NCBI GenBank assembly: GCA_045538895.1
Contig: JAZQEH010000075.1
Location: 1 to 16,442 of the forward strand
DNA from: UMGS902 sp045538895
Lineage (GTDB): Bacteria > Bacillota > Clostridia > Oscillospirales > CAG-272
Direction of reading: 5' to 3'
DNA length: 16,442 bases
Shown: positions 1 to 7,616 of the stretch, one piece after another
How positions within the stretch are numbered: the stretch's first letter is position 1
How the letters are laid out: each line of letters begins with the position of its first letter
Program-made: the position numbers and the translations under genes
The notes under the pieces: generated by a model
Seen by the model: only the letters and a program-made list of their open reading frames with translations
The model's database searches: none
Told to the model about the DNA's origin: nothing

Positions 1-117
1 GCTCCCTCAGACGAGGGAGCTGTCAGCGGAACGCTGACTGAGGGAGGGAAAAAGTAACAATTAGAATGGTCCCTCCTTCCGTCGCCTTGCGGCGCCACCT
101 TCCTCGTCTGAGGAAGG
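1..117. repeat. Composite palindromic repeat, A (1-46) plus B (71-117)
   Basis: Two related palindromic modules face each other across a short AT-rich linker (47-70). Module A has an outer stem pairing 2-10 with 38-46 and an inner hairpin 22-28/32-38 (GTCAGCG/CGCTGAC, loop GAA). It also has an alternative end hairpin 1-8/13-20 (GCTCCCTC/GAGGGAGC). Module B has the same plan in the opposite orientation: an inner CGCC/GGCG hairpin with loop TTGC and an end hairpin 98-105/110-117 (CCTTCCTC/GAGGAAGG). Both modules keep the GTCT/AGAC end loop. The same composite recurs at 16331-16442, where the first 66 bases are identical. There is no U-tract after it on either strand, so it is not a standard terminator. 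It probably continues to the left of the window. Confidence 0.93.
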
Positions 118-124
118 CTTGTTA

Positions 125-143
125 ATGTAAACATTAATTTATC
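125..143 (-). repeat. AT-rich 19-bp end motif beside the composite repeat
   Basis: Read on the minus strand this is GATAAATTAATGTTTACAT. It matches the copies at 16301-16319 (15 of 19), 3052-3070 and 3188-3206. Its inner end points towards the palindrome that ends at 117, 7 bp away, as in the other copies. I infer it is one terminal inverted repeat of the element whose core is 1-117, with the other end outside the window. It partly overlaps a short perfect palindrome (TTAATGT-AA-ACATTAA, 122-137), so a protein-binding site is an alternative. Confidence 0.5.
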
Positions 144-159
144 GCTACTGCGAGCAACG

Positions 160-186
160 AAAAATCCCACCTTGCGGTGGGATTTT
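160..186 (-). terminator. Intrinsic terminator of the P-type ATPase gene
   Basis: A perfect 11-bp stem, AAAATCCCACC (161-171) with GGTGGGATTTT (176-186) and a 4-base loop, lies just after the stop codon at 190-192. On the minus strand the second arm runs into five T residues. It will end the ATPase transcript. Because the stem is flanked by A/T on both sides it could also stop transcription arriving on the plus strand. Confidence 0.88.
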
Positions 187-189
187 GAT

Positions 190-2835
190 TTACTTATTCT
201 TTGCAAGTTTTCTCTGAACGAACTTAACGGTTTCAACAATCGGGATAGTGAGAACTGCAAGACCGAGTGCGATTGCATATTCTGTGAGGTCAATCTGTGT
301 AAAGCCGAATGCTGCCGCAAGAAAAGGAACCTCGCAAACGAGAGTGGTTGCGATAAGGCTACCCACTGCCGCAATACCAAGCACCTTGTTGAAAGAGCCA
401 AGCTTAAAGATAGAACCGCGCTGTGAACGCATGTTGAACGAATGGAAAATCTCTGCCATGGACATGGTGAGGAACGCCATGGTCATGCCGTGGTCGGCAG
501 GATCACTAGCGCCGTGATCAGCACCGATAAGAGCACCGATAAAGTAAGAGATAAGGGTAAGTGCCGAAACCATGAGTCCCTGATATGCAACGTCAAAGCC
601 CATGCCGCCTGCAAATACGCCCTCGTTAGCCTTTCTCGGCTTACGCTTCATAATACCCGGCTCCGCCTTTTCCATACCGAGCGCAAGTGCAGGGAAACAG
701 TCGGTAACGAGATTTATCCAAAGGAGGTGTACGGGCTTGAGAATTGTAAAGCCCATAAGAGTTGCCGCAAAGATTGAGATAACCTCGCTCATGTTGGAGC
801 CGAGCAGGAACTGTATCGCCTTGCGGATGTTATCATAAATTCTTCTGCCCTCTTCAACCGCACCTACGATTGTAGCAAAGTTATCGTCGGCAAGTACCAT
901 GTCGGCTACGTTCTTTGTAACGTCGGTACCTGTGATACCCATGCCGACACCGATGTCTGCGGACTTGATGGAAGGAGCATCGTTTACACCGTCGCCTGTC
1001 ATAGCGGTTACGTAGCCTGCGTTCTTCCAAGCGGTGACAATTCTCGTCTTATGCTCGGGCTGTACACGTGCATAAACGCTGATATCCATGAACACCTTTG
1101 CAAACTCCTCGTCGCTCATTTCGGAAAGCTCCGAGCCTGTGATAGCACGTTTGCCCTCGGTGAGAATACCGAGTTCCTTTGCAATGGCAACCGCAGTATC
1201 AATGTGGTCACCCGTAATCATAATCGCACGGATACCTGCACTATTACACTCAACAATAGCATCCTTAACCTCGGGACGAACGGGGTCGATCATACCCGTA
1301 AGACCTACAAAGCAAAGATTTTCTTCAAGGTCGCTCGGCTCAAGCGACTGCGGCATTTCGCTATACTTGCGCATAGAAGCCGCAAGCACACGGAGCGCAC
1401 GGTCTGCCATAGCCTTGTTAGCTGCCATGATCTCATGCATCTTTGCATCGGTTAAAGGCTTTTCCTCGCCGTTTTCGATGTAAGAGGTGCAACGGCGGAG
1501 AATTTCATCGGGAGCACCCTTGGTATACTGAACAAAGCTGCCGTCCACGCTATGCACGGTGGACATCATCTTTCTGCCACTGTCAAAGGGAGCCTCACCA
1601 ACACGGGGGCATACCTCTTTAAGGCTGTACTTCTTGAGGTCGAGTGCCTTTGCGTAAGCAACGAGTGCAGCCTCGGTAGGCTCACCTGTAACGTTGCCGT
1701 CCTCGTCAAGCTCTGCATCAGAGCAGAGTGCCATTGCACTTGCAAGCAGATTTTCGTCATCGCCGTAGTGGTCAACAACGGTCATGCGGTTCTGGGTGAG
1801 AGTACCTGTCTTATCCGAGCAAATAATCTGTGCGCAACCGAGAGTTTCAACTGCAGTAAGACGGCGGATAATGGCACGGCGTTTTGACATATTGGTAACG
1901 CCTATGGAAAGTACAACGGTAACAACCATTGCAAGTCCCTCGGGGATAGCCGCAACCGCAAGCGATACCGCAACCATAAACGACTCAAGAATCTTCTTGA
2001 ACATTTCAAGCTCGGAGGGACGGAGAAGCTGAACTGCAAAAATAATTGCACTGATACCGAGAACAAGATACGTGAGTATCTTGGAAAGCTGTGCAAGCTT
2101 TATCTGGAGAGGAGTCTGTCCCTCTGCTGCATTTGCAAGTGCATCCGCAATCTTGCCCATTTCGGTTTCCATACCGGTTGCAGTTACAACAAAGGCACCT
2201 CTGCCGTAAACAACGGTAGAGCCCATGTAAACCATGTTCTTACGGTCGCCGAGAGGAACATCCTTAGACTCATCCGCAAGGTTGATGATTTCAATAAACT
2301 TATTAACGGGAACGCTTTCACCTGTGAGAGCCGCTTCCTCAATCTTCATGCTTGCGTTTTCGATAATACGTCCGTCTGCGGGAACCGCATCGCCTGCCTC
2401 AAGCAGTACAACGTCGCCGACAACAAGGTCTTCGCTCTTGACTACAGTAACCTTACCGTCACGGAGAACCTTTGACGTTGCCGCACTCATTTCCTGCAAG
2501 GCTTCTATGGCTTTTTCAGCCTTCGACTCCTGATAAACGCCGAGAACTGCGTTCATGATTACAACAAAGAGGATGATGAACACATCGACAAAACCCTCGC
2601 CGCCCTCAATAACTGCGGTAACAGCACTTATCGCCGCAGCAACAAGCAGAATAATGATCATCGGGTCTGCGAGCTGCTTTAAGAATCGCTTTATGAGCGA
2701 ATCCTTCTTTGCCTCTTTGAGCTTGTTCTTGCCGTTTTCCTCGAGTCGCTTTTCAGCCTCAGCGCTCGACAGTCCGTTTTCGGAAGAATTGACCGCTTTC
2801 AGCGTTTCTTCCGTTGTTTCGGTGTAGAACTTCAT
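190..2835 (-). CDS. Cation-transporting P-type ATPase (Ca2+ family, likely Mn2+ and/or Ca2+ exporter)
   Basis: 881 aa, the usual length for bacterial P2-type pumps of the SERCA/PMCA group, which couple ATP hydrolysis to cation export across the cell membrane. An N-terminal cation-ATPase domain is followed by TM1-2 (about 57-102). The actuator motif TGES is at 171-174, TM4 carries PEGL (298-301), and the phosphorylated Asp is in DKTGT at D341. KGAPD (440-444) lies in the nucleotide domain and TGDGVND is at 614-620. The C-terminal membrane part contains NMSE (682-685) and NLVTD (709-713). E299, N682, E685, N709 and D713 align with SERCA ion ligands. The start is ATG with a good ribosome site (AAGGAAGGAA, 2841-2850). 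The gene is alone in its unit, between its own promoter with a yybP-ykoY riboswitch and a terminator. In known family members that riboswitch senses Mn2+ and often sits on Mn2+ exporters, so I infer Mn2+ efflux or mixed Ca2+/Mn2+ export. The family assignment is firm; the ion is inference. Confidence 0.95.
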   Translation of the reverse strand: MKFYTETTEETLKAVNSSENGLSSAEAEKRLEENGKNKLKEAKKDSLIKRFLKQLADPMIIILLVAAAISAVTAVIEGGEGFVDVFIILFVVIMNAVLGVYQESKAEKAIEALQEMSAATSKVLRDGKVTVVKSEDLVVGDVVLLEAGDAVPADGRIIENASMKIEEAALTGESVPVNKFIEIINLADESKDVPLGDRKNMVYMGSTVVYGRGAFVVTATGMETEMGKIADALANAAEGQTPLQIKLAQLSKILTYLVLGISAIIFAVQLLRPSELEMFKKILESFMVAVSLAVAAIPEGLAMVVTVVLSIGVTNMSKRRAIIRRLTAVETLGCAQIICSDKTGTLTQNRMTVVDHYGDDENLLASAMALCSDAELDEDGNVTGEPTEAALVAYAKALDLKKYSLKEVCPRVGEAPFDSGRKMMSTVHSVDGSFVQYTKGAPDEILRRCTSYIENGEEKPLTDAKMHEIMAANKAMADRALRVLAASMRKYSEMPQSLEPSDLEENLCFVGLTGMIDPVRPEVKDAIVECNSAGIRAIMITGDHIDTAVAIAKELGILTEGKRAITGSELSEMSDEEFAKVFMDISVYARVQPEHKTRIVTAWKNAGYVTAMTGDGVNDAPSIKSADIGVGMGITGTDVTKNVADMVLADDNFATIVGAVEEGRRIYDNIRKAIQFLLGSNMSEVISIFAATLMGFTILKPVHLLWINLVTDCFPALALGMEKAEPGIMKRKPRKANEGVFAGGMGFDVAYQGLMVSALTLISYFIGALIGADHGASDPADHGMTMAFLTMSMAEIFHSFNMRSQRGSIFKLGSFNKVLGIAAVGSLIATTLVCEVPFLAAAFGFTQIDLTEYAIALGLAVLTIPIVETVKFVQRKLAKNK

Positions 2836-2874
2836 GTTAATTCCTTCCTTTATATAATATTTTTTGGGTACTGA

Positions 2875-2916
2875 TTAAAAAAGACTCATGGATAGGGTGA
2901 CCTATCCATGAGTCTT
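2875..2916 (-). terminator. Riboswitch-controlled intrinsic terminator in the ATPase leader
   Basis: A perfect 16-bp stem (2881-2896 with 2901-2916, 4-base loop) is followed on the minus strand by six T residues (2875-2880 region). It lies about 40 bp upstream of the ATPase start codon, so it works as a leader attenuator and not as the end of an upstream gene. Its promoter-proximal arm contains CTCATGG (2906-2912), which is also the 3' half of the P1 stem of the adjacent aptamer. Aptamer folding and terminator folding therefore exclude each other. Confidence 0.92.
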
Positions 2917-3002
2917 GTCATTTCACTCAAGCCAGACGAAAATTTTCGCCGATTGTTGAACTTGAAGCGGCTTTACAAAAAGCCGTGACTACTCCCTCAC
3001 GG
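2906..3002 (-). promoter_or_regulatory. yybP-ykoY (Mn2+-sensing) riboswitch aptamer
   Basis: On the minus strand the leader holds the family hallmarks in order. The 5' strand of P1 is CCGTGAG (2996-3002), running into GGGAGTAG. A hairpin with GGCTTT/AAAGCC arms follows. Next comes a TCAAG strand with the conserved CAACAAUC-like internal segment, a GGCGAAAA/TTTTCGTC hairpin, then TGGCTTGA closing P3, and finally CTCATGG (2906-2912) closing P1 with seven pairs including one G-U. This matches the layout of Mn2+ riboswitches such as that of Lactococcus lactis yoaB. P1 shares bases with the terminator at 2875-2916. I therefore infer an ON switch: metal-bound aptamer blocks termination and the exporter is made. 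Confidence 0.88.
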
Positions 3003-3022
3003 TAAATATTATTTCCAATTTG

Positions 3023-3051
3023 ATTTTATCATACCAATTTTTTATTGTCAA
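3023..3051 (-). promoter_or_regulatory. Sigma-A-type promoter of the riboswitch-ATPase unit
   Basis: On the minus strand there is a perfect -35 TTGACA (3046-3051), a 17-bp spacer and -10 TAAAAT (3023-3028). Transcription would start near 3016, about 14 bases before the first aptamer stem. The -35 box directly abuts the end motif of the small element at 3052-3206. Confidence 0.8.
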
Positions 3052-3206
3052 GATAAAATATTGTTTATGGGATTGTTTAAATGTATACCGTAGGGGCGAT
3101 TATTAATCGCCCGTCAGCCGCCAGCAGATGTTGTACATGCGGGCGATTGATAATCGCCCCTACAGGTTTGTAGTTTCCATTTTACAACCATAAACATTAG
3201 TTCATC
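3052..3206. mobile_element. MITE-like palindromic element with 19-bp terminal inverted repeats
   Basis: Ends: GATAAAATATTGTTTATGG (3052-3070) and its inverted partner at 3188-3206 (16 of 19 positions equal the 16301-16319 copy). Core: 24-base arms at 3090-3113 and 3140-3163, complementary at 23 of 24 positions. Each arm is itself nearly palindromic (GGGCGATTA/TTAATCGCCC type). The centre contains GTACAACATCT on the minus strand (3126-3136), shared with the repeat at 9564-9637. There is no ORF inside, so if mobile it is non-autonomous. It fits between the -35 box at 3046-3051 and the stop codon at 3211. I see no clear target duplication. Confidence 0.7.
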
Positions 3207-3210
3207 TTAC

Positions 3211-4455
3211 TTACTCGATTTTTGCATTTGCGAGCATAAGTTTTATGCGGTTTTCCTGATTTACCCTTGAAGCGGAGGCATCATAGTCAACCGCAATTAT
3301 GTTTGCGTTTGGATAATGCTCTTTTATCGGTTTCATCATTCCCTTGCCGCAGATGTGATTCGGCAGGCATCCGAAAGGCTGTGCGCAAACGATGTTGGGC
3401 GTACCGTGCTCCGCAAGCGAAAGCATCTCCGCAGGCAACAGCCATCCCTCTCCCATTTTGCAACCTCTGCCTATGCACTTCTCTGCTATTGCTACCACCT
3501 CGTCAAACGACTCCGCAGCACGGAAAACACCGCTTTCCTCAATAATTTTTGCAGTTTTTGCCTGCTTTGCCGAAAGGAACTTGTACGCAATCTGTGCTCC
3601 CTTATACGCAAGCCAACCGCCCTTGCGGTACAGCTTATAATCCTCTACCTTGTTATATACGCAGTAGAGCATAAAATTCATAAGACCGGGGAGGACAACC
3701 TCTGCACCGTTTTCAACAAGAAAATCACCGAGCGAGTTATTGCCGAGCGGTGAAAACTTTACATATATCTCACCGACGATTCCGACACGGGGCTTCTTTA
3801 CACTTCTGTCCTGCTCAACAGCCGCAAATCGGGCGACAATGCTTTTCATCAGCTTTTCGCTGCGTCTGCCGCCGACACCGCCACGCATATGTGCGGCAAC
3901 CTCGCCCGAAAGGCTGTCGGCAAGTGCCTTTGCCTCGCCCTTATTCTTTTCGTACGGGCGGACCTGCTCGCAAAGTGCCATTATAAGGTCGGCATACATA
4001 AAGCCGTAAAGCAGTTTGTACCATGTGGGAACATCAAGTTTGAAGCCCGGATGCTCCTCAAGCGAGTCAAAGCTTATGGAAATTACGGGCACGTAGCCGT
4101 AGCCTGCTTTTGCAAGTGCCTTGCGGAGCAGGAATATGTAATTTGATGCACGGCAACCGCCGCCGGTCTGGAAATAGATAAGTGCAACCTTGTGAGGGTC
4201 GTATTTGCCGCTTTCGATAGCACGCATAAACTGCCCTATTACCAGAATTGCGGGATAGCACATGTCGTTATGCACGTACTTCAGTCCCGTTTCGGCAACC
4301 TCGGGGCCGTTCTCGGTCAGAAGGTCAACCGTATACCCTCTGTCACGCATAAACTGCAGAACGATGTTAAAATGTATCGGCAGCATATTCGGCGCCAGAA
4401 TGGTATATTCACTTATCATTTCCTTTGTAAAAGGAACGTAGTTTTTCTCTGTCAT
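3211..4455 (-). CDS. 2-hydroxyacyl-CoA dehydratase-like protein, partner of the activase
   Basis: 414 aa, resembling the C-terminal dehydratase-like part (HgdB/BcrC-type fold) of long acyl-CoA dehydratase activase-related proteins of Clostridia. Conserved cysteines that could bind an iron-sulfur cluster are visible: HNDMCYP (C66), QTGGGCRASNY (C101), a CIGRGCKMGEG segment, and CAQPFGCLPNHICGKGM near the C-terminus. The ATG overlaps the stop of the upstream activase gene in an ATGA (4452-4455), indicating translational coupling. In many relatives the two parts are one polypeptide of roughly 1400 aa. Here they are separate, with an intact start, so I do not call it a frameshift. The substrate is unknown. 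Involvement in radical-type dehydration of a CoA thioester is the family expectation, but these proteins are often of unproven function. Confidence 0.85.
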   Translation of the reverse strand: MTEKNYVPFTKEMISEYTILAPNMLPIHFNIVLQFMRDRGYTVDLLTENGPEVAETGLKYVHNDMCYPAILVIGQFMRAIESGKYDPHKVALIYFQTGGGCRASNYIFLLRKALAKAGYGYVPVISISFDSLEEHPGFKLDVPTWYKLLYGFMYADLIMALCEQVRPYEKNKGEAKALADSLSGEVAAHMRGGVGGRRSEKLMKSIVARFAAVEQDRSVKKPRVGIVGEIYVKFSPLGNNSLGDFLVENGAEVVLPGLMNFMLYCVYNKVEDYKLYRKGGWLAYKGAQIAYKFLSAKQAKTAKIIEESGVFRAAESFDEVVAIAEKCIGRGCKMGEGWLLPAEMLSLAEHGTPNIVCAQPFGCLPNHICGKGMMKPIKEHYPNANIIAVDYDASASRVNQENRIKLMLANAKIE

Positions 4456-7373
4456 TTTTTATCTTCTATAGCACCGATAAGGCTGCGTAAACGAATTTTT
4501 ACTGCGCCAAGACCGGCTATTTCATCAATTTTTATCTGCGTATAAAGCTTTCCGTTGCCCTCGAGAATAGTGCGCACCTCATCGGTAGTCACCGCATCCA
4601 CTCCGCAACCGAATGAAACAAGCTGCACAAGCTGAACGTCGCTGTTTTCGCTTGCAAAGAACGCCGCACCGTAAAGGCGTGAATGGTATGTCCATTGATT
4701 AAGCACGCCGACAGGACGCATTTTTGCAAGGTGGTACACGCTGTCCTCGCTGACAACCACAAAACCAAGTGAATTTGCAAGCGTGTCAATGCCGTGACCT
4801 ATCTCGCTGTCAACGTGATACGGTCTGCCGGCAAGAACCATAATCGGCTTTGCATGCTCACGTGCATACTCTATCGCCCGTACACCTGCATCACGCACCG
4901 CACTCTCATAGCTTGAAAATGCCGCAAATGCGCGCTTGACCGCACGTGTCACGTCACGCTTTTTTATGCCGTCAAACTGCTTCTTCAAAAAGCCGTAAAG
5001 CTCGTTTGCAAGCTCGTTTTTATCATTAATATTAAGATACGGATAGAGGAACTTTATATCGGCAAGCTCCTCAACGTTGCCACTGAGCAGCTCGGAATAA
5101 TACGCAACAACGGGACAGTTGTAGTGATTGTCGCCGAGTTTTTCGTCAACGTTATAGGTAAGGCATGGGTAGAAAATTGCATCAACCTTTTTCTCAAGTA
5201 GCTCTGCAATATGGCCGTGCATGAGCTTTGCCGGATAGCACGCCGTGTCCGACGGAATCGAAAACTGCCCCTTTTCATAGGTGCGTCTTGTTGACATTTC
5301 CGATACCTTTACCGAAAAGCCGAGTTCACTGAATAACGTGTGCCAGAGCGGAAGCAACTCAAACATGCCAAGTGAAAGCGGCAGACCAACAGTTTCGCCC
5401 CGTGTGCCGACCGTGTCACCGAAAGCGGAAAGAAGTTCACGCTTTTTCTCGTGAAGATTTGGCAACTTTTCACTGTTTTGCTTTATACCTGCACCCTTTT
5501 CGCAACGGTTGCCCGAAATGAATCTTCTGCCGTCCGAAAAAGTGTTTACGGTGAGCGAACAGTTGTTTGTACAACCCTTGCACACGGTTGCCTTTGCCGT
5601 ATGTGTAAATGAGGCAAGTGCCTCTTTTGAAATAATATTGCTTGCGGAAGCACGCATTGAATAAAGTGCCGCGCCGAATGCACCCATAAGACCTGCGATA
5701 TCGGGACGGACTACCTCACGTGAAAGCTCCTTTTCAAATGCACGAAGCACCGCATCATTGTAAAACGTGCCGCCCTGCACCACAACGTTTTTACCGAGTT
5801 CATCGGCATTGGCAACACGGATAACCTTATAAAGAGCGTTTTTGACAACGCTTATAGAAAGTCCTGCAGAAATATCCTCTAATGTTGCGCCGTCCTTTTG
5901 TGCCTGCTTTACCGAGGAATTCATAAACACTGTGCAGCGTGAGCCGAGGTTAACAGGTCGCTTTGCAAAAAGTCCTCTTGTCGCAAACTCCTCAATCGAG
6001 CAGCCGAGCGACTTTGCAAAGGTTTCAAGAAACGAGCCACAGCCCGACGAGCATGCCTCATTGAGCATGATACTGTCTATGGCACCGTTCTTTATACGGA
6101 AGCATTTTATATCCTGACCGCCGATGTCTAAAATAAAATTCACCTCGGGCATGAAATGCTTAGCCGCCGTAAAGTGTGCAATGGTTTCAACGATGCCGAA
6201 ATCAACGCCGAAAGCGTTTTTGATAAGCTCCTCGCCGTAGCCTGTCACGGCACTGCCGCAAATTTTCACACGAGTGCCGCATTTTTCATAGATTTCGGCA
6301 AGCTGCTCACGCACGATTTCAACAGGGTCGCCCTTGTTTGATGCATAGTATGTATACAAAAGCTCCTTATCTGCAGAGATAAGCGCAAGCTTTGTTGTAG
6401 TAGAGCCGCAGTCAATGCCGAGATACGCATTACCCGTGTAGGATTCGATATCCCTCGACTTAACCGAGTTTTGCTGATGACGTGCACGGAAATATCCGTA
6501 CTCCTCCGCACCCGAAAAAAGCGGCTCAAGCTGTTCGGTAGTATGCACTGCCTTTGCAGTACGTATGCGTGAAAGCATGTCACGCACATAGAACTCCTCG
6601 CCGTTTTTCTCGGCGTAAATTGCCGCACCCATCGCAACCGAATAGCGTGCAAAAGACGGAAAAACCGCATCCGCTTCATCAAGTCCGAGTGTTTCGGCAA
6701 AGCACTTGCGAAGTCCCTTGCAATAGTAAAGCGGTCCGCCGAGGAACAGCACCTTGCCCCGTATCTTTTTACCCTGTGCAAGACCTGCAACGGTCTGGTT
6801 TACAACCGCCTTGTAAATGCTCATGGCAATGTCGCTTTTGCTTGCGCCCTGATTGAGTAGCGGCTGAATATCGGTCTTTGCAAACACACCGCAGCGTGAT
6901 GCAATGGGATAAATACGCTTTGCCTCAAGGCTCAATCGGTCAAGCTCGTCTGCATCAACATCAAGCAGAGTAGCCATCTGGTCGATAAACGCACCCGTAC
7001 CGCCTGCACAGGAGCCGTTCATCCTCTCGTCAATTCCGCCGTCAAAAAATATTATTTTAGCATCCTCGCCGCCAAGCTCAATAACGCACTTTGTGTCAGG
7101 TTCAAGTGCCTCGACAACACGTGAGGTTGCATAAACCTCCTGCACAAAAGGCAACTGCGCCTCGGTTGCAAGTCCAAGACCTGCACTGCCCGATATTGCT
7201 ACCTTGAAAGGTTGCCCCTCAAGATAAGGCTCCGCCTCGCATAAAATAGCGTCGGTTTTTTCACGTACCGCAGAATAGTGACGCTCATATTTCTCAAAAA
7301 TAGGCTCTCGGTCACGAAGAACCACTACCTTAACCGTAGTGGAACCGATGTCGATTCCCAGTGTATATGCCAT
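4452..7373 (-). CDS. Acyl-CoA dehydratase activase with two BadF/BcrA-type ATPase domains and a DUF2229-like region
   Basis: 973 aa with two ASKHA-fold activase domains in tandem. The first (about 4-258) has DIGSTTVK (8-15), SCAGGTG (121-127, C122) and SRCGVFAKTD (C161). These are the two cysteines that, in HgdC-type activases, hold a 4Fe-4S cluster between subunits. The second (about 317-572) has DCGSTTTK (321-328), ACSSGCGSF (440-448) and SRCTVF (C480). A cysteine group C598, C601, C605 and C624 follows and could bind a further cluster. The C-terminal part (about 663-970, containing SDTACYPAKLMHG and YPCLTYN) is DUF2229-like. In known systems such activases use ATP to pass one electron to a 2-hydroxyacyl-CoA dehydratase. 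The start is ATG with GGAGG (7378-7382), behind a promoter at 7403-7431. It is coupled to the dehydratase-like gene downstream. The real electron acceptor is not evident here. Confidence 0.9.
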   Translation of the reverse strand: MAYTLGIDIGSTTVKVVVLRDREPIFEKYERHYSAVREKTDAILCEAEPYLEGQPFKVAISGSAGLGLATEAQLPFVQEVYATSRVVEALEPDTKCVIELGGEDAKIIFFDGGIDERMNGSCAGGTGAFIDQMATLLDVDADELDRLSLEAKRIYPIASRCGVFAKTDIQPLLNQGASKSDIAMSIYKAVVNQTVAGLAQGKKIRGKVLFLGGPLYYCKGLRKCFAETLGLDEADAVFPSFARYSVAMGAAIYAEKNGEEFYVRDMLSRIRTAKAVHTTEQLEPLFSGAEEYGYFRARHQQNSVKSRDIESYTGNAYLGIDCGSTTTKLALISADKELLYTYYASNKGDPVEIVREQLAEIYEKCGTRVKICGSAVTGYGEELIKNAFGVDFGIVETIAHFTAAKHFMPEVNFILDIGGQDIKCFRIKNGAIDSIMLNEACSSGCGSFLETFAKSLGCSIEEFATRGLFAKRPVNLGSRCTVFMNSSVKQAQKDGATLEDISAGLSISVVKNALYKVIRVANADELGKNVVVQGGTFYNDAVLRAFEKELSREVVRPDIAGLMGAFGAALYSMRASASNIISKEALASFTHTAKATVCKGCTNNCSLTVNTFSDGRRFISGNRCEKGAGIKQNSEKLPNLHEKKRELLSAFGDTVGTRGETVGLPLSLGMFELLPLWHTLFSELGFSVKVSEMSTRRTYEKGQFSIPSDTACYPAKLMHGHIAELLEKKVDAIFYPCLTYNVDEKLGDNHYNCPVVAYYSELLSGNVEELADIKFLYPYLNINDKNELANELYGFLKKQFDGIKKRDVTRAVKRAFAAFSSYESAVRDAGVRAIEYAREHAKPIMVLAGRPYHVDSEIGHGIDTLANSLGFVVVSEDSVYHLAKMRPVGVLNQWTYHSRLYGAAFFASENSDVQLVQLVSFGCGVDAVTTDEVRTILEGNGKLYTQIKIDEIAGLGAVKIRLRSLIGAIEDKK

Positions 7374-7402
7374 GTTTCCTCCGAGCTGAAAGATTATACC
7401 TT

Positions 7403-7431
7403 ATGATATCTTGCTTTTAAAACCACGTCAA
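7403..7431 (-). promoter_or_regulatory. Sigma-A-type promoter of the activase operon
   Basis: On the minus strand: -35 TTGACG (7426-7431), a 17-bp spacer, -10 TATCAT (7403-7408). A second TATAAT-like hexamer lies about ten bases downstream. The ATG follows at 7373 with a strong GGAGG site. Two TCACAA half-sites (7438-7443 and 7449-7454) lie just upstream, 11 bp apart. Confidence 0.75.
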
Positions 7432-7476
7432 GCAATATCACAAATTCTTCACAAGAAAAACGGATAAAAATCGTCA

Positions 7477-7599
7477 GAACCTTTTAAGGAAAGGTTCCGA
7501 CACCTCCAAACCTTTTTGATAAAAATTATTGCCAGTAGCTTTGGCTACTGATTAAATATTTTACAGTTTTTCTTTGGTTCTTTCTTCTTAAGAAAGAAC
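7477..7599. repeat. Hairpin cluster in the folC-activase gap
   Basis: The 243-bp gap between folC and the activase holds three simple hairpins: 7477-7484/7490-7497 (GAACCTTT/AAAGGTTC), 7533-7539/7544-7550 (CAGTAGC/GCTACTG) and 7577-7586/7590-7599 (GTTCTTTCTT/AAGAAAGAAC, perfect 10 bp, 3-base loop). None is followed by a clear U-tract on the minus strand, so I do not call a terminator, although the perfect 10-bp hairpin just after the folC stop may block 3' decay. The arrangement looks like another dispersed intergenic repeat, but no second copy is present here to prove it. No ORF is credible in this gap. Confidence 0.5.
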
Positions 7600-7616
7600 G
7601 CCTTCGTTTCTACAAA

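Noticed and set aside
7403..7460. Rex operator upstream of the activase gene
   Set aside because: TTGTGA half-sites are present on the minus strand but as direct repeats; the inverted TCACAA partner at the right spacing is missing.
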